The notes: generated from the letters alone by a model not told the origin. Counted from the stretch's first letter, positions 8,203 to 17,191 are shown. The stretch is DNA of 64,000 bases from Schlegelella_A sp963778525 (GCA_963778525.1 CAVZUJ010000001.1:992001-1056000), one strand, 5' to 3'. A program made the numbers and translations.

Positions 8203-10077
8203 GTGGCCGCCCTGCACATCACCGACATCGAATCGGCCATCAACTGGTGGCGCGACAAGACGCCCTCGCCCGACGGCATCACGGCCTGCGCCGAGGTGCT
8301 GGCCCTGGCCGAGGTCTATGCGCTGATGGTCTACTACCACGAGGCCGAATGCGACGAAGCCTCGATGCCTGAGGCGGCGCGCGCCGCCTGGTTGAGCTGG
8401 TACGCCAGCACCCCCGATGCGCCCTGCATCGCGATCTGCTCGACCAGCCAGGGCGACGCGATCTGCAAGGGCTGCGGCCGCAGCTTCGAGGAAGTCCAGC
8501 ACTGGACCCAGATGTCGCCGGCTGAAAAGCGAAGCACCTGGCGTCGCATCACCAACGAGAACACGGCCTGGCGCTTCAACCGCTACGCCGAGCGCGCCGC
8601 CGACGTCGAGCAGCCTGCGGCAAGCAGCCACCCGCGCGAGCGCCGCGCCGGCATGAGGCGGGCACGACTTCTCGAGAGCGCGCGTCGACTCCTGCCACTG
8701 GCTTGGCCGGTCTTCGTCGGGCAGGTCGCGGTGCTGGCCTTCAGCACCGTCGATACCGTCCTGGTCGCGCGCGCGTCGGCCCTCGATCTCGCCGCGCTCG
8801 CGATCGGTGCCGCAGCCTACATCTCGACCTTCGTCGGATTGATGGGCGTGGTGCTCGCGATCGGACCGATCGCCGGCCAGCTGTTCGGCGCCGGCAAGCT
8901 GCAGGCGAGCGGCCACGAGGCCCAGCAGGCGGTCTGGCTGGCGCTCGGCCTGTCGGCGCTGGGCTGCGCCGTCCTGCTGTTTCCCGATCCCTTTCTCGCG
9001 CTCGCCCAGGCCCAAGGCAGCGTCGCCCTCAAGGTGCGCGCCTACCTGCAGGGCCTGGCCTTCGCGCTGCCGCCGGCGCTGGTGTTCACGGCCTATCGCG
9101 GCTTCAACGTCGCGGTCTCGCGACCCAAGGCAGTGATGGCGCTGCAGCTCGGCGGGCTGCTGCTGAAGATTCCGCTCAGCGCCCTGTTCGTCTTCGGCGC
9201 CGCCCTGCCCGCGCCCTTCGACCGATGGCAGGTGCCCGCGCTCGGCACACCGGGCTGCGGCATCGCCACCGCGATCGTCATGTGGTGCCAGCTCTTCGCC
9301 GCCCTGGTGCTGCTGCGGCGCGATCCGTTCTATGCGCCCTTCGGCCTGGCCGGCGCGCTCAGCCGTCCCAGCCGCCGCAGCCTGGCAGGCTTGCTCAAGC
9401 TCGGCGTGCCGATGGGTCTGTCGATCCTGATCGAGGTCACCGGCTTCACCTTCATGGCCTTCTTCGTGTCGCGCATCGGGCCGACGGTGGTGGCCGGGCA
9501 TCAGATCGCCGTCAACATGGTCTCGATGATGTTCATGCTGCCGCTGGCCATCGCCAACGCCTCGAGCGTGCTGGTGGCGCAGTGCATCGGTGCCGGCGAC
9601 GCCGCCGATGCGCGCCGCATCGGCTGGGCCGGCCTCGAGATCGGCGTGCTCGTCGCAGCCGTCCTCGGCGGCACGGTCTACCTGCTGCGCGAGACCATCG
9701 TCGGCCTCTACACGTCGAACGCCGTCATCGTCGCCGCGGCATTGCCGCTCCTGGCCTGGGTCGCGCTCTTCCATGTCGCCGATGCGGCGCAGACGATCTC
9801 GGCGTTCGTGCTGCGCGCCTACCGGATCGCGACCGTGCCGCTGGTCATCTACGTCGTCGCGGTCTGGGGCATCGGCCTGGGCGGCGGCTACGTCGCGGCC
9901 TTCGATCTCGTCGGTGTCTCGCCGCCATGGATGAGCGGGGTGCGCGGCTTCTGGTCGATGGCGACCTTCGGTCTGGCCGTTGCCGGTTCGGGCATGGCCG
10001 GCTTCCTGGCCTGGAAGCTGCAGCGCGACCGGCGCGCAGCCAACGCCTTCTTCAGCGCGCCGGCAGCTCGATCGTGA
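8203..10077 (+). CDS. DUF3717-DUF1289-MATE efflux fusion protein
   Basis: One uninterrupted 624-codon frame joins three parts. Residues 1-70 match DUF3717 (ITDIESAINWWR). Residues 74-125 match DUF1289, with a four-cysteine metal-binding set C75, C79, C88 and C91. Residues from about 151 are a complete MATE-type multidrug and toxin extrusion transporter with about 12 membrane segments. The first two domains occur together as a small cytoplasmic protein in Burkholderiales. Here there is no stop before the MATE start-like ATG at 8653, and that ATG has no ribosome site. The start at 8203 is GTG. The 3' end overlaps the convergent kinase gene by 26 bases. It may be a true fusion or a lost stop codon. 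Confidence 0.82.
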   Translation: MAALHITDIESAINWWRDKTPSPDGITACAEVLALAEVYALMVYYHEAECDEASMPEAARAAWLSWYASTPDAPCIAICSTSQGDAICKGCGRSFEEVQHWTQMSPAEKRSTWRRITNENTAWRFNRYAERAADVEQPAASSHPRERRAGMRRARLLESARRLLPLAWPVFVGQVAVLAFSTVDTVLVARASALDLAALAIGAAAYISTFVGLMGVVLAIGPIAGQLFGAGKLQASGHEAQQAVWLALGLSALGCAVLLFPDPFLALAQAQGSVALKVRAYLQGLAFALPPALVFTAYRGFNVAVSRPKAVMALQLGGLLLKIPLSALFVFGAALPAPFDRWQVPALGTPGCGIATAIVMWCQLFAALVLLRRDPFYAPFGLAGALSRPSRRSLAGLLKLGVPMGLSILIEVTGFTFMAFFVSRIGPTVVAGHQIAVNMVSMMFMLPLAIANASSVLVAQCIGAGDAADARRIGWAGLEIGVLVAAVLGGTVYLLRETIVGLYTSNAVIVAAALPLLAWVALFHVADAAQTISAFVLRAYRIATVPLVIYVVAVWGIGLGGGYVAAFDLVGVSPPWMSGVRGFWSMATFGLAVAGSGMAGFLAWKLQRDRRAANAFFSAPAARS

Positions 10078-11395
10078 AGCAGCTGCCGCCGCCCGCGCGC
10101 GACTCGCAGCGAACGCTGCCGCCGTGCCGCTCGGCGATCTGCTTGACCAGCGACAGGCCGAGGCCGACGCCGCCGGCCTGCTCGGCATGCCCCGGCAAGC
10201 GAAAGAACGGCTCGAAGATGCGCTCGCGCATCGCCTCCGGCACGCCGGCACCGCGGTCGCAGACCTGGATCGTCGCGCCGCCCTCGCCGCGCGGGCCGAG
10301 GATCACCGAGATCGCGCCACCGCCGCCATAGCGGCGTGCGTTCTCCAGCAGGTTGCGCAAGGCCCGGCGCAGCAAGCGCTCGTCGCCCTCGACGAAGATC
10401 TCGCCAGGCGCGTCGACGCTGGCATCGACCCGCGCCGCTTCCTCGACCGCCAGCGCCAGCAGGCCGACCTTGTCGCGATGCAGCGGATCCCTCGGCGCGT
10501 CGAGCCGGCTCGCGAGCAGCACTTCCTCGACCAGCGCATCGAGCTCGGCGACGTTGCGATCGATCTCGCGCTTGAGCTTGTCGCGTTGCGCCGGGCCCGC
10601 CGCCTCGATCATCGAGACGGCCATCTTCATGCGCGCGAGCGGCGAGCGCAGCTCGTGGCTGGCATTGGCGAGCAACGAGCGGTGCGACTGCACCAGCGCT
10701 TCGACCCGCGCCGCCGCGACGTTGAAGCTCGACGCGACCGCGGCCACTTCGTCGCGACCCGAGACCGCGACCCGATGACCCAGATCGCCGCTGCCGAACT
10801 GCTCGACCCCGCGCTTGAGGGCTTCGAGTCGAAGGGTCAGCCGGCGCACGACCGGAAAGGCGCCCGCCGCCACGGCGAAGAAGAGAACCACCAGGATCAC
10901 CGCGAGGCCGGCGCCGCGCGGCACGCCCGGCGGCAGCATCGGCCACGGCGGCGGCTCGCGCCGGCCGCGTTCGTCGCCCGACGGCCGATCCCGGTGCTCG
11001 CCCTGGCCCGGCGGCCGCAACTGCGGGCGCATGGTCCAGAGGGTGCGACCGTCGGCGAGCTTGAAGGAAAAGGGCGCAACGCCTTCGGCGAAGCGGCGCG
11101 CGAACGAATCGGAGGCGCCGATGCGCTGCCCGGAAGCGTCGTCGAGCGCGAGCGGCATGCGCAGGCGCGTCGACCAATCGCGCAGCGCCGCGGCCTGCGT
11201 CTCGGCAGGTGCGTCGACGCCTGGCAGCGAGTGCTGCATCAGGTCGGCCCACGCGCCAAGCCGCTCGTTGACCATCGACTCGTTGTGCGAACGCTCCTGG
11301 TCGAGATGGCGCTGTAGCACCCAGGCCGAGGCGAAGGCGAACAGCAGGAGCACCACCACCACGGTCGCATAGATCCGAAGGTAGAGGCTCTTCAT
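10052..11395 (-). CDS. Sensor histidine kinase, CpxA/RstB-like
   Basis: A 447-residue membrane kinase. It has a membrane segment at residues 7-27, a periplasmic sensor of about 130 residues rich in Arg and Pro, a second membrane segment near 165-185, a HAMP linker, the H-box (ANASHELRSPLARM), the N-box (LRNLLENARRYG) and G-boxes (DRGAGV and GVGLGLS). It lies downstream of its response regulator, 79 bases apart, in a set with a Spy/CpxP-like periplasmic protein. This arrangement is that of an envelope stress sensor. Confidence 0.92.
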   Translation of the reverse strand: MKSLYLRIYATVVVVLLLFAFASAWVLQRHLDQERSHNESMVNERLGAWADLMQHSLPGVDAPAETQAAALRDWSTRLRMPLALDDASGQRIGASDSFARRFAEGVAPFSFKLADGRTLWTMRPQLRPPGQGEHRDRPSGDERGRREPPPWPMLPPGVPRGAGLAVILVVLFFAVAAGAFPVVRRLTLRLEALKRGVEQFGSGDLGHRVAVSGRDEVAAVASSFNVAAARVEALVQSHRSLLANASHELRSPLARMKMAVSMIEAAGPAQRDKLKREIDRNVAELDALVEEVLLASRLDAPRDPLHRDKVGLLALAVEEAARVDASVDAPGEIFVEGDERLLRRALRNLLENARRYGGGGAISVILGPRGEGGATIQVCDRGAGVPEAMRERIFEPFFRLPGHAEQAGGVGLGLSLVKQIAERHGGSVRCESRAGGGSCFTIELPAR

Positions 11396-11474
11396 CAGGT
11401 TGCCCTGCTTGCGGCCGGCGCCGCCGGGCTGCCCATCGGAAGGGCGTCAGCGTGCTGGCGCGGCCCGGCGACGC

Positions 11475-12191
11475 TCATGCGGCAGCGTCGTCGGCGTCCT
11501 GCTTCCTCGCGAACACGTAGCCGGCGCCGCGCACGGTGAGGACGCGGCGCGGCGCCTTGGCGTCGTCCTCGATGACGGCGCGGATGCGCGAGATGTGGAC
11601 GTCGATCGAGCGGTCGAAGGCCTCGAGCGGATGGCCCTTGAGCGAGTCCATGATCTGGTCGCGCGACAGCACCCGGCCCGGGCTTTGCGCCAGCACGACG
11701 AGCAGGTCGAACTGGTGGCCGGTGAGGTCGCACGACTTGCCGTCGAGGCGGGCGACGCGGGCGCCGAGATCGATCTCGAGGCGGCCGAAGCGCAGCACGT
11801 CGTCTTCGGTCGGTTGCGGCGAGGCCCGCCGCAGCAAGGCCTTGACGCGGGCGAGCAGTTCGCGCGGCTCGAAGGGCTTGGGCAGGTAGTCGTCGGCGCC
11901 GAGCTCGAGGCCGACGATGCGATCCATCGGCTCGCCGCGCGCCGTCAGCATCAGCAGCGGCATCTGCCGCGTCCGGCTCTCGCCGCGCAGCTCGCGGCAC
12001 AGGTCGAGGCCGTCGCCGTCGGGCAGCATCAGGTCGAGCACCAGGGCGTCGTAGCTGCCACCGGCCAGGCGCGTGCGACCGCTGGCGAGCGAGCCCGCGG
12101 TGTCGACCTCGAAGCCGGACTGGCCGAGATAGTCGGCCACCATCGAAGCCAGGCGGGCGTCATCGTCGATGAGAAGGATTCGGGGTGTCAT
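11475..12191 (-). CDS. OmpR-family response regulator, CpxR-like
   Basis: The 238-residue protein has an N-terminal receiver with the acidic pair DDD near residue 9, the phospho-acceptor Asp in VLDLMLPDGDG near residue 52 and the conserved Lys in PKPFEPRE. A C-terminal winged helix (HISRIRAVIEDD, then VRGAGYVF) binds DNA. It pairs with the kinase at 10052-11395 and follows the Spy-like gene, which it probably controls. Confidence 0.93.
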   Translation of the reverse strand: MTPRILLIDDDARLASMVADYLGQSGFEVDTAGSLASGRTRLAGGSYDALVLDLMLPDGDGLDLCRELRGESRTRQMPLLMLTARGEPMDRIVGLELGADDYLPKPFEPRELLARVKALLRRASPQPTEDDVLRFGRLEIDLGARVARLDGKSCDLTGHQFDLLVVLAQSPGRVLSRDQIMDSLKGHPLEAFDRSIDVHISRIRAVIEDDAKAPRRVLTVRGAGYVFARKQDADDAAA

Positions 12192-12251
12192 GGCGTTCTC
12201 GAATGCAACACGGGCTCCTCGCGGAGCCCGGCTCGACCGCTGCGATGTCGA

Positions 12252-12875
12252 TTATCGATGCGGTGCGTCCTTCTGCATGCGCTGCATGCGATCTTCCATG
12301 CGCGCCTGGCGGTCGCGCATGCGCTCGCCGATCGTGGCGCGCTGCTCCGGCGTGAGCACCTTGGCCACGTCGAGCATCGCCTGCATCACGCGCCGGCTCA
12401 TCTGGTCGTGCTGCTGCAGCATCTGCTGGCGCACCTGTTCGGCCGCCGCCGGGTCGATCGTCGGCGCCGTCAGCACCTGCATGCCGCGCTGGCGCAGGCC
12501 CTTGCCGGCCGTCATCTGGGTCTTCAGATCGGCGGCCGCCTGGACCGCGATCTGCTTGATCTGGCTGCGCTGCGCGTCGGTCGCATGGAGCCCGTCGAGC
12601 ATGAAGTCGACCATGCGGCCGATGCGCTCCGGCGAGCCGCGGAACATCATGTCCGGGCCCATGCCGCCGTGCATGCCGCCTCGATGCATGTCGCCATGCA
12701 TGTCGTGCCCCATGCCGGGCCGGCCGTCCATCGCCGACTGCGGCGCCGGCTGGGCCCAGGCCGACAGGCCGATCGCGGCGAGCAGGGTCAGCAGCATGCC
12801 GATCATCACCCACTGCACGCGCCGCGCCGGCGAAGGCGCGAACGTCGCTGCCGTTGTCTTGCTCATCATGATCAT
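12252..12875 (-). CDS. Periplasmic Spy/CpxP-family (LTxxQ) protein
   Basis: The chosen start at 12875 (MIMMSKTT) follows GGGAGCG; a start at 12866 is equally readable. A signal-anchor (VQWVMIGMLLTLLAAIGLSAWAQ) leads to a Met- and His-rich stretch (MGHDMHGDMHRGGMHGGMG) that could bind metal, then helical segments with the LTPEQ motif (LTPEQRATIGERM) typical of Spy/CpxP/CnrX proteins. Such proteins act as periplasmic chaperones or metal-responsive inhibitors of a sensor kinase. Its position at the head of a CpxRA-like operon supports that role. Confidence 0.85.
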   Translation of the reverse strand: MIMMSKTTAATFAPSPARRVQWVMIGMLLTLLAAIGLSAWAQPAPQSAMDGRPGMGHDMHGDMHRGGMHGGMGPDMMFRGSPERIGRMVDFMLDGLHATDAQRSQIKQIAVQAAADLKTQMTAGKGLRQRGMQVLTAPTIDPAAAEQVRQQMLQQHDQMSRRVMQAMLDVAKVLTPEQRATIGERMRDRQARMEDRMQRMQKDAPHR

Positions 12876-12996
12876 TCGCTCCCGGCCCGACCTTCGGACC
12901 GTGCAGAGATGGTGCCCGGGCGCCATGAAGCGAGGGTGGCCTCGCCGCAAAGATTTGTGAATCGTCGCGCCTCGTCGGTTTCCGGCTAGAGCCGGT

Positions 12997-14298
12997 ATGC
13001 TGCCGCTCCGGCACCGCTTCGAGACAACGGTCACGAACGGAAAGCTCGAGCCCGCGTCGGGCGCGATGCTGACAAGAACCAGAGGCGACATCCCGATGGA
13101 CGTCCAGCGCCGCATCCAGGCCTTCAACGCCGGCCGCGATCCGGAACGCCTGCGCCTGAAGTACGCCCGGATGCGACGCAGCCCGTTCGCTTTCCTGCGC
13201 GGCACCTGCCACCTCTTCTACGAAGACCTGTCGCGCTCGGGCATCTTCAAGTCGGCACCGCCGGCCTGGTCGTGCGGCGATCTGCATCTCGAGAATTTCG
13301 GCAGCTACAAGGCCGACAACGGCCTGGTCTATTTCGACATCAACGACTTCGACGAAGCGGCGCTGGCGCCCGTCACCTGGGACCTGGTGCGCCTGCTGAC
13401 GAGCCTGCGGCTGGGTGCCGACTACCTGAAGGTCGACGCCGCGGTGGCGGCCAACCTGTGCCGACGCTTCATCGAGGCCTATGCCGCCGCCCTCGATCGC
13501 GCCAAGGCCTACTGGGTGGAACGCGACACGGCCCAAGGGCTCGTGCGGACCTTGCTCGAAGGCGCGCGCGATCGGCGCCGTTCCACCTTCCTCGACGTCC
13601 GCACCGAGCGCAGCGGCAAGAAGCGGCTGCTGCGGGTCGACGGCAGCAAGGCCTTGCCGGCCTCGGCGGCCCAGCGCGCGGCGGTGACCGCCTTCATGAA
13701 CCTGTTCGCGAAGAGCCAGCCCGAGCCCGCGTTCTACGAGGTCATCGACGTGGCCCGGCGGATCGCCGGCACCGGCAGCCTCGGCCTCGATCGCTTCGTG
13801 ATCCTGGTCCGCGGCAAGGGCTCGCCCGACGGCAACCAGCTGCTCGACCTGAAGGCGGCGGCGCCGTCGGCCATGGCGCCCTTCCTGAAGACTGCGCAGC
13901 CGCGCTGGCCGACCGAAGCGCATCGCATCGTCGGCGCGCAAGTCCGCCTGCAGGCCGTGCCGATCGCGTTCCTGCACCCGGTGATGTTCGCCGAGTCGCC
14001 CTACGTCCTTCGCGACCTGCAGCCCTCCGAAGATCGGGTCGCGCTCGGGCACTCGGCGCGCTCGGCGGCCGACGCGCGGCTGCTCGTCGAGAGCCTGGCG
14101 GCGATCGTGGCCTGGGCGCAGCTGCGCAGCGCCGGCCGGCAAGGCTCGGCGATCGCCGACGAGCTGGTCGACTTCTCGCGCCGCTCGAAGTGGAAGATCA
14201 AGCTGCTTGCAGCGTCGGAGGAATGCGCCCGCCAGGCCTGGCTCGATTCCGCCCTGTTCGATCGGGCCTACGACGAAGGCGCGTTCCGCAAGCCCTGA
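12997..14298 (+). CDS. DUF2252 family protein
   Basis: About 430 residues, with the DUF2252 hallmarks WSCGDLHLENFGSY and YFDINDFDEA near residues 90-115. These resemble the catalytic loop and metal-binding Asp of aminoglycoside-phosphotransferase-like kinases. The biochemical function is unknown. Candidate starts are ATG at 12997, 13066 and 13096; the protein similarity begins near MDVQRRIQAFN, so the last is plausible. It is transcribed toward the plcP-like gene, with a 163-base gap. Confidence 0.85.
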   Translation: MLPLRHRFETTVTNGKLEPASGAMLTRTRGDIPMDVQRRIQAFNAGRDPERLRLKYARMRRSPFAFLRGTCHLFYEDLSRSGIFKSAPPAWSCGDLHLENFGSYKADNGLVYFDINDFDEAALAPVTWDLVRLLTSLRLGADYLKVDAAVAANLCRRFIEAYAAALDRAKAYWVERDTAQGLVRTLLEGARDRRRSTFLDVRTERSGKKRLLRVDGSKALPASAAQRAAVTAFMNLFAKSQPEPAFYEVIDVARRIAGTGSLGLDRFVILVRGKGSPDGNQLLDLKAAAPSAMAPFLKTAQPRWPTEAHRIVGAQVRLQAVPIAFLHPVMFAESPYVLRDLQPSEDRVALGHSARSAADARLLVESLAAIVAWAQLRSAGRQGSAIADELVDFSRRSKWKIKLLAASEECARQAWLDSALFDRAYDEGAFRKP

Positions 14299-14399
14299 GG
14301 CTGCATGACCGAACGATGACAGCGCGGCGACCGGCGGCCGGCCCGAACCGCGTTCCCGCGATCGATCCATCGAGGGCGGCAGCGGCAGCGCCGGCAGGG

Positions 14400-14417
14400 T
14401 TCACGGCGAATTCACGG
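14400..14417 (+). promoter_or_regulatory. Possible Pho-box-like direct repeat upstream of plcP
   Basis: TTCACGG occurs twice with an 11-base period (14400-14406 and 14411-14417), 45 bases before the PlcP start. PhoB sites are direct heptamer repeats with the same 11-base period. The bases match the CTGTCAT consensus only partly (T-CA core). The assignment rests on period, position and the phosphate-related gene downstream. Confidence 0.35.
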
Positions 14418-14461
14418 CGCCGACGCCATTGCGTCATCGGCGGCCGAGATGATCCGCAGCC

Positions 14462-15352
14462 ATGGATCGAGATGCTTCCTTCCTGCGCGCCTGGGCGGAG
14501 TCCGAGCGGGCGCGTGCCGACGTCGACGACGGTGGCCTGCACGGCCCGGGCGCAGGCTTGCGCTTTCGCAGCCTGTGGATCTCCGACGTGCACCTGGGCA
14601 CGCCGGGCTGCCAGGCGAGCGCGCTGCTCGACTTCCTGCGCCAGACCGAGTGCGACACGCTCTTTCTCGTCGGCGACATCGTCGACGGCTGGCAGTTGCG
14701 GCGCAGCTGGTTCTGGCCGCAGACGCACAACGACGTCGTGCAAAAGCTGCTGCGCAAGGTGCGCAAGGGCACGCGCGTCATCTTCGTGCCGGGCAACCAC
14801 GACGAGTTCGCGCGCCGCTACGTCGGCCACAACTTCGGCGGCATCGAGGTAGTGGAAGACTGGGTCCATCGCACCGCCGATGGCCGCTTCCTCTGGGTCA
14901 CCCACGGCGACCTGTTCGACGGCGTCGTCCAGTGCACGAAGTGGCTCGCGCATGCCGGCGACCGCCTCTATGAAATCACCCTGCGCCTGAACCGCCATCT
15001 CAATTCGCTGCGTGCCCGGATGGGCCTGCCGTACTGGTCGCTTTCCGGCTACCTGAAGGACAAGGTCAAGCGCGCCGTCGCCTACGTCGGCGACTTCGAG
15101 AGCGCAGTGGCGCGGGAGGCGCGGCGACGCGGCGTCGATGGCGTCGTCTGCGGTCACATCCATCGCGCCGAGCTGCGCGAGATCGACGGCATCGTCTATG
15201 CCAACGACGGCGACTGGGTGGAGAGCCTCACGGCCCTGGCCGAGCACGTCGACGGCCGGCTGGAGATGATCGACTGGTCGACGCATCCGAAGGCCTGCAG
15301 CGTCGTGCCCGCAGCGCGCCGCGCCGTCGATCTCGAAGACGTCCCGGCGTGA
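14462..15352 (+). CDS. plcP: PlcP-type metallophosphoesterase (phospholipid remodelling; LpxH superfamily)
   Basis: A 296-residue calcineurin-like phosphoesterase with all metal motifs: SDVHLG, GDIVDGW, GNHDEF, THGDLFD and CGHIHRAE. It is usually labelled UDP-2,3-diacylglucosamine diphosphatase. The internal sequence (DGVVQCTKWLAHAGDRLY, LPYWSLSGYLKDKVK, NDGDWVESLTAL) and the direct coupling to a family-4 glycosyltransferase fit the PlcP group instead. PlcP degrades phosphatidylglycerol and phosphatidylethanolamine to diacylglycerol under phosphate starvation. Its stop overlaps the GTG of the next gene by four bases. The Pho-like repeat upstream and the phosphonate operon downstream agree with this. 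Confidence 0.8.
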   Translation: MDRDASFLRAWAESERARADVDDGGLHGPGAGLRFRSLWISDVHLGTPGCQASALLDFLRQTECDTLFLVGDIVDGWQLRRSWFWPQTHNDVVQKLLRKVRKGTRVIFVPGNHDEFARRYVGHNFGGIEVVEDWVHRTADGRFLWVTHGDLFDGVVQCTKWLAHAGDRLYEITLRLNRHLNSLRARMGLPYWSLSGYLKDKVKRAVAYVGDFESAVAREARRRGVDGVVCGHIHRAELREIDGIVYANDGDWVESLTALAEHVDGRLEMIDWSTHPKACSVVPAARRAVDLEDVPA

Positions 15353-16395
15353 AGATCGCGATCGTCAGCGATGCGTGGAAGCCGCAGGTCAACGGCGTCG
15401 TCACCACGCTGGCCGATCTGCAGCACGGCCTGGGCAGGATGGGACACGAGGTGCAGCTCGTCGAGCCATCGTTGTTCCGATGCGTCCGCTGTCCGGGCTA
15501 TGCCGAGATCGAGCTTGCATGGCGGCCGCGGCACCGGCTCGAACGCCTTCTCGCGGACATGCGGCCCGACGCGATTCACATCGCGACCGAAGGGCCGCTC
15601 GGGTTCGCCGCGCGCGCTCTCTGTCGCCGCCGCGGCTGGCGCTTCACTACCGCATTCCACACCCGCTTCCCGGAGTTCCTGAGCGCCGCGACTGGCCTTC
15701 CGGAGCGCTGGGGCTACGAGGTACTGCGCCGCTTTCACGCCGCGTCGGCCGGCGTCATGGTGCCGTCGCAGGGCACGATGGCGATCCTGCAGCGCTACGG
15801 CTTCGTTCGCTTGCGGCGCTGGTCGCACGGCATCGACCTCGGTCTGTTCCAGCCTCGCCCGGGCGCGACGCTCGGCCTGCCGCGCCCGGTCTTCCTCTAC
15901 GTCGGCCGCGTCTCGCCGGAAAAGAATCTCGCCGCCTTCCTGCGCCTCGTGTTGCCTGGCTCGAAGGTCGTCTGCGGCGGCGGACCGCTGCTCGAGCGCT
16001 ATCGGCGCGAATATCCCCAGGTGCACTGGCTGGGATCGCTGCCCCGCCTTCAACTGGTCGACATCTACAGCGCGGCCGATTCGTTCGTCTACCCGAGCCG
16101 CACCGACACCTTCGGCCTGGTCATGCTCGAGGCGCTGGCCTGCGGCACGCCGGTGGCGGCCTACCCGGTCGATGGCCCGCTCGACGTCGTCGGCCGCTCC
16201 GATGGAGGCGTTCTCGACGACGACCTGCGCAGCGCGGCCCTGCGCTCCTTGCGCGTGCCGCGGACGCGGGCACGGGCCCGCGCGCAGACGTTCGACTGGC
16301 ATCACGTCAGCCGGCAATTCGCGGCGAACCTCGTGCCCCTGCAAGGCGACGCGCCCCGCCTCGACCCGTCGATCGGGGCAGTCCTCGCCGGCTGA
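15349..16395 (+). CDS. Glycosyltransferase family 4, Agt-like (diacylglycerol glycosylation)
   Basis: A GTG start within a GTGA overlap couples this 348-residue GT-B enzyme to plcP. The N-terminus (IAIVSDAWKPQVNGVVTTL) and the donor-site EX7E region (SRTDTFGLVMLEALACGTPVA) are clear. In phosphate-starved proteobacteria the partner of PlcP is Agt, which adds glucose or glucuronic acid to the diacylglycerol released, giving glycolipids that replace phospholipids. Alternatively it could be a GDP-mannose-dependent mannosyltransferase as often annotated. Context favours Agt. Confidence 0.8.
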   Translation: MKIAIVSDAWKPQVNGVVTTLADLQHGLGRMGHEVQLVEPSLFRCVRCPGYAEIELAWRPRHRLERLLADMRPDAIHIATEGPLGFAARALCRRRGWRFTTAFHTRFPEFLSAATGLPERWGYEVLRRFHAASAGVMVPSQGTMAILQRYGFVRLRRWSHGIDLGLFQPRPGATLGLPRPVFLYVGRVSPEKNLAAFLRLVLPGSKVVCGGGPLLERYRREYPQVHWLGSLPRLQLVDIYSAADSFVYPSRTDTFGLVMLEALACGTPVAAYPVDGPLDVVGRSDGGVLDDDLRSAALRSLRVPRTRARARAQTFDWHHVSRQFAANLVPLQGDAPRLDPSIGAVLAG

Positions 16396-16442
16396 CGCGA
16401 GGTCGACGGCCGCCCCGTGCCCCAGCCATGTTCGGGAAAAAG

Positions 16443-16475
16443 ATTGTTGACAATAGGCAAGTTGGTCGCAGAATT
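16443..16475 (+). promoter_or_regulatory. Promoter and GntR-type operator of phnR
   Basis: The palindrome ATTGT-TG-ACAAT (16443-16454) fits the TTGT-N2-ACAA operators of FCD-type GntR regulators and overlaps a consensus -35 TTGACA (16447-16452). A weak -10 (AGAATT, 16470-16475) lies 17 bases on. The start site would fall at or next to the GTG of phnR, so the message may be leaderless. Autorepression is inferred. Confidence 0.5.
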
Positions 16476-16480
16476 CGCGT

Positions 16481-17188
16481 GTGAGCCCCAGACCCGCCGG
16501 CATCGAAGCCCTGCAAAACCATTCGCTGACCATGCTCGTGCAGCGCGAGCTGGAGCGCATGGTGCTCACCGGCGAGCTCGCCGTGGGCGAAAAACTCGAT
16601 GAGGCCGCCCTCGCCTTGCGCCTCGGCGTCTCGCGCGGGCCGGTACGCGAAGCGGTGCGCGCATTGGCCGAGACCGGCCTGGTGCGGCTCGAGAAAAACC
16701 GCGGCGTGTTCGTGCGCGAGATCTCGGTCGCCGAGGCCGACGAGATCTACGAGGTGCGCGCGGCGTTCGACCAGATGGCCGGGCGCAAGCTCGCCGCCGC
16801 GATCGAGCCGGCCCAGCTCGCGGAATTGCGCGCCCTGGTCGAGCGGATGCGGGCGGCCGCGGAAAAGCAGGACCTCGACGCCTATCACGGCGCGAACCTG
16901 CGCTTCCACGACGCCCTGGTGGAATTCGCCGGCAACGCCAAGCTGCTGCAGATGTATCGCCGGCTCGTCAACGAGCTGAGCCTGTTCAGGCGGCACACGC
17001 TGGCGGTGCCCAAGCGCCTGCCGAAATCGACGCTCGAGCACCGCAAGATTCTTCAGGCGATCGCCTCGGGCGACGCCGACGCCGCCGGCCAGCGGCTGTA
17101 CGAGCATGCGATGGCCGGGCGAGCCCGGGTGCATGCCCTCACGGCCGCGGAGGACGCCGCGGATGCGCGGCGGGCGATCAACCAGTAA
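16481..17188 (+). CDS. phnR: GntR/FCD-family phosphonate utilisation regulator
   Basis: The 235-residue protein has an N-terminal winged helix (LALRLGVSRGPVREAVRAL) and a C-terminal all-helical FCD ligand domain with the metal residues in NLRFHDALVEFAGN and the later EH pair (STLEHRKILQAI). It is the first gene before phnD, in the same direction, and resembles the Burkholderia-type phosphonate utilisation regulator. The start is GTG at 16481; the promoter call above suggests little or no 5' leader. It probably represses the phn operon until a phosphonate ligand is present. Confidence 0.85.
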   Translation: MSPRPAGIEALQNHSLTMLVQRELERMVLTGELAVGEKLDEAALALRLGVSRGPVREAVRALAETGLVRLEKNRGVFVREISVAEADEIYEVRAAFDQMAGRKLAAAIEPAQLAELRALVERMRAAAEKQDLDAYHGANLRFHDALVEFAGNAKLLQMYRRLVNELSLFRRHTLAVPKRLPKSTLEHRKILQAIASGDADAAGQRLYEHAMAGRARVHALTAAEDAADARRAINQ

Positions 17189-17191
17189 CCC

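Noticed and set aside
14462..15352. Housekeeping LpxH (lipid A synthesis)
   Set aside because: The coupled glycosyltransferase and the PlcP-like sequence segments fit phospholipid remodelling better, although the superfamily is the same.
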